Of a stretch of DNA of 64,000 bases, positions 8,654 to 18,514 are shown piece by piece. The DNA comes from Lactococcus protaetiae. GTDB taxonomy: Bacteria > Bacillota > Bacilli > Lactobacillales > Streptococcaceae. Position 1 is the first letter of the stretch; each line of letters begins with the position of its first letter. The notes under the pieces were generated by a model. That model ran no database searches. It was not told where the DNA came from and saw only the letters and a program-made list of their open reading frames with translations. A program made the translations under genes and the position numbers. The DNA is taken from contig NZ_CP041356.1 of NCBI RefSeq assembly GCF_006965445.1, positions 1,116,001 through 1,180,000 of the forward strand. Direction: 5' to 3'.

Positions 8654-9787
8654 ATGAAATGGAAAACAATAAAACATGTAACAATAGCTTTTTCTATCAG
8701 CCTATTCATTGGATTAACTGCTCATGTTGTTTATGCAGAGGAAAGTTCAGGGTTCTCAGTTACACCTGTACTTGAAGAAAATCAAATAGAAGCTGGACTT
8801 GGATATTTCAACCTTCTGTTAAAACCTGAGCAGAAACAAACCCTTAAATTTAACATCACTAATAATGGAAAAACACCAGTAGAAGTGGAGACGAGTTTTG
8901 GCACAGCTTTCACGGGTGATTTAGGTAATGTTTTATATACCCCTAATAAGATAAAACCTGTTTCTTCCTTAAAGATTAATATAAAAGATTACGTTAAACT
9001 TCCAAAAACAGTTACAGTACCTGCTCATGGTAAAACGGTGGTTTCGGCAGAGGTAACGATGCCACACGAAACTTTTAAAGGGGTTATTGCAGGAGGCTTT
9101 AACTTCAATGAAAAAGAAAATGGAGCAAACACCAAAGGTTCAGAGGGGGCAAAATCTGGGGCTTCAATTACTAATCGTTATACTTATGTTATTGGTTTAG
9201 TTCTACAAAATTCCAAGGACAAAGTTGACCCTGCTTTAAGTTTGGGAACTGTTACTCCCTCACAAGTGAACGGTCGTAATGTCATCAGTGCCAATTTAAA
9301 AAATTCTGCGATGACTTATCTTTTAGACATGAATATTGATGTAGAAGTGACTAAACTCAACGATTCTTCTATTAAGTACAGTTTTGATAATGCTACATTA
9401 AAAATGGCACCTAATTCAAACTTTAATCTAGGCATTCCTGTATCAATTCAGGGAGCATTAAAAAATGGACAAAGCTCTGTTCCGCTTAAAGCTGGAAAAT
9501 ATCAGTTAGAAATGACTGTCTACGGGAACAAAAATACCAATGGGAAGTATCAGAGTATGGTGGAGGGTCAAATCACAAAATATGATTATAAGTGGACTTT
9601 TTCAAAAGAGTTTGAAATTACAGGAAATCAAGCTAAAACACTGAATGAGAAAGATGTCACGATAGATCATGTTAAAGAAACACCTTGGATGCTCTATGGT
9701 TTAGGACTTGTTATCTTAGCTTTAACTATAATTATTTTCATTCTCGTATATAAGAGCAGAAAAAAGAAACAAGAGATTGAGTCATAA
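8654..9787 (+). CDS. DUF916/DUF3324 WxL-associated surface protein (CscA type)
   Basis: The 377-residue protein has a signal peptide (cleavage near VVYAEE). A DUF916-like beta domain follows (FSVTPVLEENQIEAGLGYFN, NITNNGKTPVEVE, TVPAHGKTVVSAEVTMP), then a DUF3324-like region (ASITNRYTYVIGLVLQ ... TYLLDMNIDVEVTKL). It ends in a membrane helix (WMLYGLGLVILALTIIIFIL) with a basic tail. In Gram-positive csc clusters such proteins dock WxL proteins and peptidoglycan at the cell surface. It is followed by a small LPXTG protein and two WxL proteins, the standard cluster composition. Confidence 0.88.
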   Translation: MKWKTIKHVTIAFSISLFIGLTAHVVYAEESSGFSVTPVLEENQIEAGLGYFNLLLKPEQKQTLKFNITNNGKTPVEVETSFGTAFTGDLGNVLYTPNKIKPVSSLKINIKDYVKLPKTVTVPAHGKTVVSAEVTMPHETFKGVIAGGFNFNEKENGANTKGSEGAKSGASITNRYTYVIGLVLQNSKDKVDPALSLGTVTPSQVNGRNVISANLKNSAMTYLLDMNIDVEVTKLNDSSIKYSFDNATLKMAPNSNFNLGIPVSIQGALKNGQSSVPLKAGKYQLEMTVYGNKNTNGKYQSMVEGQITKYDYKWTFSKEFEITGNQAKTLNEKDVTIDHVKETPWMLYGLGLVILALTIIIFILVYKSRKKKQEIES

Positions 9788-9812
9788 AATTTTTAGAAAC
9801 TAAAAATAGTTT

Positions 9813-9877
9813 AAGTGCGTTTAGCGTTCAATGGAAATATATTGATGTCAACTTTGCATTGGACGTTAAGCGCATTT
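9813..9877 (+). ncRNA. Long RNA hairpin between csc genes
   Basis: The arms 9813-9833 and 9857-9877 pair over 21 positions. All four imperfect positions are G-U pairs when transcribed from the + strand (they would be C-A mismatches on the other strand). The loop is 23 nt. There is no T run, so it is a stabilising or processing hairpin rather than a terminator, placed before the small LPXTG gene. Confidence 0.6.
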
Positions 9878-9897
9878 AATAACGAAAGGAGTTTAAA

Positions 9898-10248
9898 GTG
9901 AAGAGTTTTTTGAAATTTTATATCGTGGCTCAACTATTGTTTATTGTAGCACCGCCAACACGAGCAGATGCGGATATAAAATCTACGGAAAGTATCGTAT
10001 CAGTGACCTTTATCGCTAATCCCAATCTTCCGAAACCACCAGCCCCTGGTCTTCCTCCGAATGGAAATCCAGTACAAGGGCAGATACAAGCCTCTAGTTT
10101 GAAAGGAAAACTTCCTAAAACTGGCGAATCACAGTCTAATCTAATTGTGTTAGGTTTTACTATTATGCTTGTAGCACTATTACTTTTTATAAGTAAAAAG
10201 AAAAAATTTAATTCATATTCTCAAAACACCCCTAAATTCTTCAATTAA
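9898..10248 (+). CDS. Small LPXTG-anchored protein (CscD type)
   Basis: The 116-residue protein uses a GTG start behind GAAAGGAG. It has a signal peptide ending near TRADA, a proline-rich middle (PNLPKPPAPGLPPNG) and a sortase signal LPKTGES followed by a membrane helix and the charged tail SKKKKF. Short LPXTG proteins of this size accompany WxL genes in csc clusters and are thought to help retain the complex at the wall. Confidence 0.85.
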   Translation: MKSFLKFYIVAQLLFIVAPPTRADADIKSTESIVSVTFIANPNLPKPPAPGLPPNGNPVQGQIQASSLKGKLPKTGESQSNLIVLGFTIMLVALLLFISKKKKFNSYSQNTPKFFN

Positions 10249-10264
10249 GAAAGGAAGAACCATT

Positions 10265-10930
10265 ATGAAAAAAGTAACTACATTATCTTCAGCTGCAATT
10301 GCACTTCTTACTTTGGCAGCTTCTGTCTCTCCTCTGACAGCATTAGCTGACACAACAGCAACTTCAGAGAACACCGTTACATTTACTGCTCCTACAACTG
10401 TACCTGACGTACCTAATCCAACTGACCCAACAGAACCTCCCACAGTTATCCCTTCACAACCAGGCGCTCTAGCTGTAGACTTTGCTTCTGCGATTGATTT
10501 TGGAAGCCATACACTGGATGGAGCAACGACCACTTTTGCAGGAGCAGTGGCTTCTGGAACAACTGGTGATGCTGGGACTCCAATTCTTGCTTGGCATGAT
10601 CTTGATGGTACTTCCCCAGCTGTCAGCTATGAGATTACGGCAGCTGTAACCAACCCCTTTGGAATGGATGGAGCAACAGTGACGTATGGTGAAGGAGATT
10701 TAATTAATACATCAGGATCTGATGCGACAGCTACTACAGGTGTATCTACTAATGGAGCGATTACACTTGGAGAAAACGGAACACCTGCGACAGTAATCGC
10801 AAGTACAGGTGCACTTGATGGTCACTATGTGGATGCTTTCAGCGATGTGTCACTTTATGTACCGGTAGCTTCACAAACAGCAGGAGAGCATTCAGCTACG
10901 GTAACATGGACAATGACTAATGCTGTATAA
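10265..10930 (+). CDS. WxL-domain surface protein
   Basis: The 221-residue protein has a signal peptide (AATVSPLTALADT region), a proline-rich PNPTDPTEPPTVIPSQPG spacer and a WxL domain. The domain starts at AVDFASAIDFGSHTLDG, includes AWHDLDGTSPAVSYEITA and ends in VTWTMTNAV. WxL domains bind peptidoglycan non-covalently and pair with DUF916 proteins such as the upstream gene. Ribosome site AAAGGAAG is strong. Base composition is slightly richer in GC than the neighbours. Confidence 0.88.
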   Translation: MKKVTTLSSAAIALLTLAASVSPLTALADTTATSENTVTFTAPTTVPDVPNPTDPTEPPTVIPSQPGALAVDFASAIDFGSHTLDGATTTFAGAVASGTTGDAGTPILAWHDLDGTSPAVSYEITAAVTNPFGMDGATVTYGEGDLINTSGSDATATTGVSTNGAITLGENGTPATVIASTGALDGHYVDAFSDVSLYVPVASQTAGEHSATVTWTMTNAV

Positions 10931-10999
10931 GTAACTTACCAAATGATATATGGCTTAAGATTCCTTTTGTTAGAAGGAATCTTAATGCTTTGAAAGGAA

Positions 11000-13506
11000 A
11001 TGACAGTGGCAAAATTTATATACTTACTTAGAAAGATAACAAATATTGGCGCAGGCGCCTTACTTTTAGTAAGCTTTTTGTTGCCAACTTTAAGTTTGAT
11101 TTCGCACACTTTATCCGTCAAAGCTGCTACAGGCACTCCGCCACCAATTCCTCCGAACTCAAATTTTGATACAGGGAATCATACCTTTGATAGAACAGAT
11201 ATGGCCAATTTATCAAATTGGACCAATTTTGGAGTTGGAGGAGCAAGTCCTAGCTGGTCAAGTGATGGCTGGTTAAATCTTATTAATGATAAAGGGACAC
11301 AAGCAGGAGGAAGTATCTTTGATTATGCAGCAGATTTTAGTCAAAATGTAACAATCACAGGTGCTTTTAAAATTGATATCAGCTGGCTTTACGATTACGC
11401 AGCAGGAGATAGTTTAGGGTTTGTGTTAGCTAAAACAGATGCCCAAGGAATGACTGCTGGGCAAACTAATGCTGGACTTGGAGTCGTAGGGATTCCAGAT
11501 GCTATTTTTGCTGGGCGAGATTTTTTTTATAATAATGACTCAAAGTATAACGACCCCAATGTAGGAGTAAGAACTGAAAATTTAATTTTACCTAATATCT
11601 CCAATATGATTGCCATTCGACAAGTATCCGCCGATGGTAGTTCATTACTTTCACCTCCCGTCAGTGCATCATCCTCAGTAAATGGTGCAAATTGGAAGAA
11701 CGGAACGATACTTAGTCCGAGAAATACTTACACTGATTATGTTCAACTTAAATGGGTACCAACTACAACTGGTAGGGTTGATGCAAAGGGTAACGTATCG
11801 GGAAGACTGACAATGACCTATGGCTCTGGTTCAGATACAAACGGAAACATCATGGGACAAACAGGGCAAGTTTCTTATGACTGTACTGTTGCTCAAATGT
11901 TATCTATTGGTCTAATTGGCTCTACTGGTGGGCATTACTCAAAAATGTATTACTCTAATAGTGGCGCCTATCTGAACTCAGCTAAAGCAACTCAGCCCCT
12001 CAGAGTAAATTACATCAATTCTGTTACGGGACAACCGATTGAATCTGCTCCTTACTCTACAGTAGAAGCAAATGTTGGAGATAGAATCGGAGTGGTGAGC
12101 CCAACAAATTTAGCACTTCCAGCTGATAGCTATGATTATAGAGCTCCTAATTTGACTGGTTATACATTTACTGGGATTTCAACAGGAAGTGGAGTAAATA
12201 CATCGTCTGTTGCGCAAACAGGATCGGTGGTAGTTAATAATAATGATCCATTAACAACTACGGGCTTGATTACACCAAGGAATAACTCGATTAATATTTA
12301 CTATCGTCCCTCAACAGTATCTGCATCGTTTTTATCAGTGTATCTTGGTGGAACACCTGGTACAACAAATATTGGTAGCGCAGGAGGGGTTGCGATTGCC
12401 ACACCTTCTGGAAATCCAACCACGGTAGGTTTTGCGGCACCATTATCTGGCATTCCAGCGACAACAGGTTTAGTTGGACTACCAGCAAGTGCGCCAGACG
12501 TTGATATTCCTGAGGGTTATAATATGTATGGAGTTGTTGGACCAGATGGTATTGCCTATCTGCGTTCAACATATGGAACTCCACAAGCAACACTGACAGC
12601 CGCTTTAAATGCCAATCCTTTGACAACAGCTGATGTCACTGTTCCGTCTGGGTTACCGAATAGTTTTACGGTTATCCTTCAAGCAGAGCAGGTAAGTGTT
12701 ATGATTCACACAAGAGTAAATGAAGAAGGAGTACCCGAAGGCACTGAAATACCTGACGAACAAAGTTTTCAACTTTCCCAAGGTTTAGTTGGCGCACCAA
12801 TCTCTGCTTCGGATATTTCAAGTGCCATCTCTACTTTAACAACTGGTGGAGGTGTCCTTGATATGACAAGTACCTTGTATAACAATTGGTATATCATTGA
12901 TCTAGTAGGTCCTAAGAATGATACAATAAATACTAGTGAATTAACCGATAATGCGGCAGCAGTTGCTCGATTAACAGATTTAGTTAATTATACGCCTTAT
13001 ATTCTAGCTTCGGGGCTAAGAATGTCTATACCATTAATTTGAGTTATTCAGGCACCTTATCGTTAGAGGTTCCAGAATTAATCTCTTTTGGTTCCCATGA
13101 AATTTCAGGAAATACGATAGCTGCTCAAGGAATAATGGATAGTGATGTTCTAGTCCATGATGGTAGAGGTACACCAAGGTCTTGGAGAATGGAGGTTCAA
13201 CAATCTGCCCCACTAACTGCCTATGATACAACGACAGGATTGGTTATTCATAGTTTTGGTCTTGATGGTGCATTGCACTTTGTGGATAGTGCAGGAAACG
13301 ATACCGCATTGACAGGGACAGCTTCTCCTACAGTCTTTAATCAAACTGTAGGAACGGATCATTTAGTGAGTGTCTTAGAGGCAAGCAGTATAGGAGGGGC
13401 AGGATTATATTTAGAAGTTTTGCCTGAGCAACAAATTGCTACATGGCAAGGAAAGGGAATAGTCTACAAAGGTGCACTAAATTGGATTATCTCGGACGCT
13501 CCTTGA
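11000..13506 (+). CDS. Lectin-WxL surface adhesin (single apparent frameshift)
   Basis: There is a signal peptide (about residues 1-45, ending near SVKAAT), then TPPPIPPNSN and a bacterial L-type-lectin-like domain (about 65-340: NLSNWTNFGVGG, GDSLGFVLAKTD, YVQLKWVPTT). MucBP/Ig-like middle regions follow, and the C-terminal WxL domain is encoded after the frame break (SYSGTLSLEVPELISFGSHE, SWRMEVQQSAPL, terminal LNWIISDAP). The break is at GGGG 13012-13015. One added G gives GAKNVYTINLSYSGTL and a protein of about 835 residues. GTG at 11006 has better spacing to AAAGGA than ATG at 11000. It is the last gene of the csc-type operon. The region 11139-12031 is duplicated as a silent inverted copy. 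Confidence 0.85.
11139..12031 (+). repeat. 893-bp inverted repeat, right (expressed) copy
   Basis: It encodes the lectin domain of the active gene. It starts within the codons right after the signal peptide and ends at GTTACGGGA, where the silent copy switches to its own short tail. Confidence 0.85.
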
Positions 13507-13570
13507 TTTGATAAAAGTATGTAATTCTTTTTACAACAAAACAATACAAAATTTTTTCAATAAACAAGAT

Positions 13571-13603
13571 AAAACGAGAAATTGCGAAATTTCTCGTTTT
13601 TTT
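13571..13603 (+). terminator. Intrinsic terminator of the csc operon
   Basis: AAACGAGAAAT pairs with ATTTCTCGTTT and is followed by a T run, 65 bp after the WxL stop codon. The following 13604-13970 region is AT-rich with no credible gene. Confidence 0.88.
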
Positions 13604-13970
13604 ATAGTCAAAATATAATTTTAAAATAATAACAAAATTTTGGTAACGATAAGCTTTATAATTCCTGCATCAATAGTTATAAAAATGAGATAAAAATTAA
13701 TAACGTAATAATCTCTTTCTCAGTGACGATTATTTTCTTTAAATTGAGTGAACGACCTATTGAATTTCTCAACAACTTTGAAAAGATATGGCTTCCTCGT
13801 AATTCCGCTCCATTCCATAATGGATAAATTATTTTTATTTTATAGAGTTATATATACTAAATATAGTACAAAACATTATCAACCCTTAATATATATGATT
13901 GTAAAGGTTTTATTGCAAAGCTTTTCACATCAATCTTTAATCCCGATATATTGTTTTCTTCGAAAAATCA

Positions 13971-14027
13971 TTGTATTCTTTTTTATGCTTTGCTATAATA
14001 GATAATGTAAAATATGTTTTACATTAT
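13971..14027 (+). promoter_or_regulatory. Promoter with palindromic operator before the iron operon
   Basis: TTGTAT (13971-13976), a 17-bp spacer and TATAAT (13994-13999) with a TGC extension make a strong promoter. A perfect 11-bp inverted repeat, ATAATGTAAAA / TTTTACATTAT (14002-14012 / 14017-14027), covers the start of transcription. It is probably a metal- or iron-dependent repressor site; the protein is not identified. Confidence 0.7.
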
Positions 14028-14055
14028 TCCCGCAATTGACAGAATTGGAGGAACT

Positions 14056-14157
14056 ATGAAAATACTTGATACCATCCATGTGGGACAAATTTACTATATA
14101 GATAAAATATTTGGTGCTAATCAACCAAAGGTGTACGAGATGAGATTTTTTCCGTAA
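14056..14157 (+). pseudogene. Short FeoA-like N-terminal fragment
   Basis: The 33-codon frame has a good SD (TTGGAGGA). Its product, ILDTIHVGQIYYIDKIFGAN then QPKVYEMRF, resembles the N-terminal strand pattern of FeoA (xxLxxGxxxxIxxIxG). FeoA proteins are about 75 residues, so this is at best a truncated remnant or a translated leader for the siderophore genes. Weak but suggestive given the iron context. Confidence 0.35.
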
Positions 14158-14166
14158 AGTTATAAA

Positions 14167-14187
14167 TGAGAATGAAAATCTTTCTCA
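14167..14187. promoter_or_regulatory. Fur-like box before the siderophore permease
   Basis: TGAGAA and TTCTCA form a 6-bp inverted repeat around GAAAATC-type bases, close to the GATAATGATTATC style of Fur sites. It lies 23 bp before the first permease ATG. By analogy it would repress iron uptake in iron-replete cells. Confidence 0.5.
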
Positions 14188-14209
14188 ATTAGAAAAGAAG
14201 AGTGAGTAT

Positions 14210-15157
14210 ATGAAAAAAATAGGCCTATTTGTTCTCTTACTCCTTTTGAGTGTTTTATCAATTTTTGTAGGTGTTAAAGAACTTTCTTTGACACAGTTAT
14301 TTCAATGGGATGCTCAACAACGGTTGGTATTAGTCACAACAAGGATTCCTAGAACAATTAGTTTATTGATTGCAGGCAGTACGCTAAGTATTTCTGGTTT
14401 GATTATGCAACATTTAACTCAAAATAAGTTTGTTTCTCCTAGTACATCTGGTACGATGGACAGCGCAAGGTTAGGTATTCTAGTGGTTATGATCTTTTTT
14501 CCTAGTGCGCCGTTGTTGTTTCGGTCGTTCATTGCTTTTTTATTTGCCTTAGGTGGGACGCTATTTTTTATCTATTTAACTAGATTTTTACCAGCGAAAA
14601 ATCAAGTAATGATCCCGTTAGTTGGGGTCATGTTTGGGAATATTATTGGGTCAATCGCAACTTTTTTTGCGTATCAATTTCAATTAGTGCAAAATATGTC
14701 TTCTTGGCTACAAGGTAATTTTTCAACTGTTATGAAAGGAGGCTATGAATTATTATTTTTAACCGTTCCATTGTTAATTATGGTGTACTTATATGCCTAT
14801 CAATTTACGATGGCAGGAATGGGAGAAGATATGGCGACCAATTTGGGCTTGGATTACCAGCGAATCCAATTACTTGGCTTGTCAATTGTGGCTTTGTCTA
14901 GTGCGGTAATCTTAATTATGGTGGGGAGTATTCCTTTTTTAGGCGTTATTGTTCCCAACTTAGTTTCATTGCGTTATGGAGACCACATGAAAAACACCCT
15001 AGTTCTGACGGCTGTTGGTGGCAGCATTTTCTTATTAATTTGCGATATTTTAGCGCGAGTAGTAATTGCTCCTTATGAAATTCCAGTGAGTGTCGTGGTA
15101 GGCGCTTTAGGAAGCCTCATTTTTATTACATTATTGATGAGGAGGCGCTGGACATGA
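14210..15157 (+). CDS. Ferric-siderophore ABC transporter permease (FecCD family), subunit 1
   Basis: The 315-residue protein has about nine hydrophobic helices and the FecCD signatures TTRIPRTISLLIAGSTLSIS, GLIMQHLTQNKFVSPSTSG and VGSIPFLGVIVPNLVSLRYG. These permeases form a heterodimer that moves Fe-siderophore from a binding lipoprotein into the cytosol. It overlaps the next permease by 4 bp (ATGA). Closest in layout to CeuB/FatD-type permeases. Confidence 0.9.
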   Translation: MKKIGLFVLLLLLSVLSIFVGVKELSLTQLFQWDAQQRLVLVTTRIPRTISLLIAGSTLSISGLIMQHLTQNKFVSPSTSGTMDSARLGILVVMIFFPSAPLLFRSFIAFLFALGGTLFFIYLTRFLPAKNQVMIPLVGVMFGNIIGSIATFFAYQFQLVQNMSSWLQGNFSTVMKGGYELLFLTVPLLIMVYLYAYQFTMAGMGEDMATNLGLDYQRIQLLGLSIVALSSAVILIMVGSIPFLGVIVPNLVSLRYGDHMKNTLVLTAVGGSIFLLICDILARVVIAPYEIPVSVVVGALGSLIFITLLMRRRWT

Positions 15158-16122
15158 AAAAACAAGAACAGCGTTCTTCGGTTAGGTTGATGATATTGTT
15201 ATTGGCTGTTTTGGGGATTTGTTTCTTATATTTATCCTACAATACTTATGGCATTTGGGCTTTTGCGTTAGAACTACGAGGGGGAAAAGTGCTTGCCTTT
15301 ATTTTGGTAGGAATTGCTGGGGCTTTTTCAACAATTAGTTTTCAGACAATGACTCAAAATCATTTTTTAACCCCGAATATTTTAGGTTTGGACTCGTTGT
15401 ATGTGTTAGTGCAAACTTTGCTCTTTTTCTTTCTAGGTGGGCGCCAAACGTTGGGCGAAACTTCATTAACCACATTTCTAATGAACGTCCTGTTGATGGT
15501 GGGCATCAGTGTCACATTGTCGTATTTTCTGTTGAAAAAAAGTGGTAATGATTTATTCCTTTTGTTGATGATTGGTATGATTTTAGGAACCTTTTTCAAC
15601 AGTATCAGTACCTTTTTGCAAGTGGTGATGGATCCTAATGAATATGATTTACTACAAGGGAGACTCTTTGCGAGTTTTGGGAATGTGGATAGTCAATATT
15701 TGTTGATTGCAGGGCTTTTGATTGCGGGCTTAGTGTTTTTTCTATGGATAAAAAGTTATTTGTTGGATGTGTTACATTTGGGGAATAATCAGGCGAAAAA
15801 TCTAGGAATTAATGTGCCAAGATTTCAATTAGTTTTACTGTTTGTTATCAGCGGTTTGGTGGGACTGTCCACTGCCTTAGTCGGTCCGGTGACCTTCTTA
15901 GGATTTATTGTCGCTAATGTCAGTTACCAATGGATGAATACCTATCGCCACCGTGAATTATTTATTGCAGGGAGTTTATTGGCAATTTTCTTATTAGTTT
16001 TTGCTCAATTTTTGATTGAGCAAGTCTTCAAATTGAACACGACGTTAAGTATAGTTATTGAGTTTGTCGGTGGCTTGTATTTCGTCGGTAAAATTGTAAG
16101 TGAAAGGAAACAGCGTAGATGA
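15154..16122 (+). CDS. Ferric-siderophore ABC transporter permease (FecCD family), subunit 2
   Basis: The 322-residue FecCD permease has an LRGGKVLAFILVGIAGAFST start, the NHFLTPNILGLDSLYVLVQT signature and the coupling segment GLVGLSTALVGPVTFLGFIV. It overlaps both neighbours by 4 bp, so the three genes are translationally coupled. It is the partner of subunit 1 (CeuC/FatC-like). Confidence 0.9.
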   Translation: MKKQEQRSSVRLMILLLAVLGICFLYLSYNTYGIWAFALELRGGKVLAFILVGIAGAFSTISFQTMTQNHFLTPNILGLDSLYVLVQTLLFFFLGGRQTLGETSLTTFLMNVLLMVGISVTLSYFLLKKSGNDLFLLLMIGMILGTFFNSISTFLQVVMDPNEYDLLQGRLFASFGNVDSQYLLIAGLLIAGLVFFLWIKSYLLDVLHLGNNQAKNLGINVPRFQLVLLFVISGLVGLSTALVGPVTFLGFIVANVSYQWMNTYRHRELFIAGSLLAIFLLVFAQFLIEQVFKLNTTLSIVIEFVGGLYFVGKIVSERKQRR

Positions 16123-16877
16123 TTGAAATAAAAAATGTTTCAAAAAAGTATGGTGAAAAAATTGTTGTCTCTGAAGTACGATTACCTATTACTGAAAAGA
16201 AACTAACGGCTTTTATTGGTCCTAACGGTGCTGGAAAAAGCACACTTTTATCTATGATAAGTCGCCTGATACCCAAGGATACTGGGGAAATCTATCTTGA
16301 TCATAATGAAGTGAAAACATGGAAACAAAATGACTTATCCCAAAAATTATCGATTTTAAAACAGGCGAATGATATTAACTTAAAATTGACAGTCAGAGAA
16401 TTGGTTAATTTTGGACGTTTTCCTTATTCAAAAGGTCGCCTAAAAAAAGAAGACCATGAAAAAGTGGATGAAGCAATGGAAAATCTTGGTTTAATGATGC
16501 TTGCCAACGAGTTAATTGATACATTATCTGGTGGTCAATTGCAACGAGTTTATATTGCGATGGTCTTAGCCCAAGATACGGATTACATTCTGTTGGACGA
16601 GCCATTAAATAACTTAGATATGAATTATGCCGTTCAAATGATGCAGACGTTACGTCGGCTAGTTGATGAATTTGGTAAAACTGTTATTATTGTTTTACAC
16701 GACATTAATTTTGCTGCAAGCTACGCAGATGAAATCGTAGCTATGAAAGAAGGACGTCTTTACACGCATGGAACTACAGATGAAGTTATCCAATCAGAAC
16801 TTTTAAATAAATTGTATGATATGAATATCCGAATTTGTGAAATTGAAGGTAAACGTTTTTGTATGTATTTTACTTGA
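16119..16877 (+). CDS. Ferric-siderophore ABC transporter ATP-binding protein
   Basis: The 252-residue ATPase has Walker A GPNGAGKST, signature LSGGQLQRVYIAM, Walker B DYILLDEPLNNLD and the switch histidine in IIVLHDINFAA. It is the size typical of FepC/CeuD/FecE proteins. It powers the two permeases encoded upstream. The binding-protein gene follows after about 45 bp with its own SD. Confidence 0.92.
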   Translation: MIEIKNVSKKYGEKIVVSEVRLPITEKKLTAFIGPNGAGKSTLLSMISRLIPKDTGEIYLDHNEVKTWKQNDLSQKLSILKQANDINLKLTVRELVNFGRFPYSKGRLKKEDHEKVDEAMENLGLMMLANELIDTLSGGQLQRVYIAMVLAQDTDYILLDEPLNNLDMNYAVQMMQTLRRLVDEFGKTVIIVLHDINFAASYADEIVAMKEGRLYTHGTTDEVIQSELLNKLYDMNIRICEIEGKRFCMYFT

Positions 16878-16925
16878 TTTAGATAAAAGTAGTTTAAATA
16901 AAATAACAGGTTTAATGGAGGAGTA

Positions 16926-17875
16926 ATGAAAAAGAAATTAATTGCGTTAGTAGCAATATCAATGACAGGATTTTTCGCATTAAGTGCGTGTAACAATGGG
17001 ACCAAGTCAGCAACAAATAGTGAAACTAGCATAGAAAGTAAGATTAAAGTAACTGATTCAAATGGAGAAATAGAAGTTCCTAAAAATCCTAAAAAAGTCG
17101 TTGTTTTTGACAACGGTTCATTAGATACAATTGATGCTTTAGGCGCTGGTGATACCATTGTTGGAGCGCCCACTAAAAATTTACCAACTTACTTAGACAC
17201 GTATAAAAAAGTTGAATCTGCAGGGGGATTAAAGAACCGGATTTGGAAAAAATTAACCAATTAAAACCTGATTTAATCATCATTTCTGGCCGTCAACAAG
17301 ATTTCCAAGAAAAATTAAAAAAAATCGCTCCAACGATTTACTTATCAGTTGATGCTAAAGATACTTGGAACTCAACCAAACAAAACATTAAAACATTAGG
17401 ACAAATTTTTGATAAAGGAAAAGTTGCTGACGAAAAAATTGCTGATTTAGAAAAGGAAATTGCCGACATTAAAGAGCAAGCTTCTGCTAGTGATGAAAAA
17501 TCCTTAGTTGTTTTGGTTAATGAAGGCCAACTTTCTGCTTATGGTAAAGGTTCACGTTTCGGAATTGTTCATGATACTTTTGGTTTCAAACAAGCTGATG
17601 AAAACATTGAAGTATCAACTCATGGACAAAGTGTTTCGTATGAGTATGCCCTAGAAAAAAATCCAGATATCTTATTTGTTGTTGATCGTACGAAAGCAAT
17701 TGGTGGCGATGCTTCAAAAGATAACGTTGCTGACAACGAATTGATCAAACAAACCAATGCTGGTCGTAACAATAAAGTCATTTCGCTACAACCAGATGTT
17801 TGGTATTTAAGCGGTGGTGGACTTGAATCCACTCATTTAATGATTGAAGACGTTCAAAAAGCGTTAACAAAATAA
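16926..17875 (+). CDS. Siderophore-binding lipoprotein of the ABC transporter (single apparent frameshift)
   Basis: A signal peptide with lipobox ALSAC (Cys at about residue 22) anchors it outside the membrane. The periplasmic-binding fold motifs are KNPKKVVVFDNGSLDTIDAL, INQLKPDLIIISGRQ and VNEGQLSAYGKGSRFG, as in CeuA/FatB proteins for catechol-type siderophores. The frame breaks at GGGGG 17223-17227. One more G restores GIKEPDLEKINQLKPD and gives about 316 residues. It completes the four-gene Fe uptake operon. Confidence 0.88.
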
Positions 17876-18078
17876 AGTAACTGGGTTAAAGAGATTGTCA
17901 ACTTACTCATTAGTTACAGGGAGATAATTTATAATGAGTGTGTTAAAATAATGCATAAGTTCAGTCTTCCTGTTGACTATATTACAATCTATCGTTATAG
18001 ATATGCTCCATCTCTAAAAGTGATCAAATGACTAAAAGAGGATAGAGTTCTTCAATGGGAGTGGTATTTGGTGGTGAG

Positions 18079-18354
18079 TTAGCTAATAATCATGACGATA
18101 CTTAATGGGTTGGATACTTTCCAAAATTCAAGAAAACATTCGCCAAGTGTTGCGCCTTTTATACCGCATGCTGACATACCAAATAGTTTTTGGAAATCCT
18201 GATGAATCGTTTGTGAGAGCTGTGTAGAAACTGGTGAAAAGGTTAATTTTTGTTGAACTAATAAGCTTGATTGTGATTTAAAGCTACAAGCTGTCAAAGA
18301 AATCAGCGTCAGTAGCAAAGAGAATAAACCAAAAATTTTTTGATACTTTATCAT
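18079..18354 (-). CDS. Small putative lipoprotein
   Basis: The 91-residue protein has a lipoprotein signal (LLLTLISLTAC, Cys 23). The remainder has no recognised domain. It ends soon after LGECFLEFWKVSNPLS and may be a truncated larger lipoprotein. It is convergent with the siderophore operon. Function unknown. Confidence 0.45.
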   Translation of the reverse strand: MIKYQKIFGLFSLLLTLISLTACSFKSQSSLLVQQKLTFSPVSTQLSQTIHQDFQKLFGMSACGIKGATLGECFLEFWKVSNPLSIVMIIS

Positions 18355-18514
18355 AAACTTTCTCTAAAATTTTATAGTTTTTTAACTTGCTTATATCATG
18401 ATACATGAGTGTGTAGATAAGGTTTCTGAGCCAGCTGAAAAATTAGAGATTTTTATAGTTCTTTCTTATACTGATATTACTTTATTGATTAAGTTTTGAT
18501 CAAATTTTATCATA

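Noticed and set aside
13748-14005. 85-codon open frame before the iron operon
   Set aside because: No ribosome site, odd composition and overlap with the strong promoter at 13971-13999.
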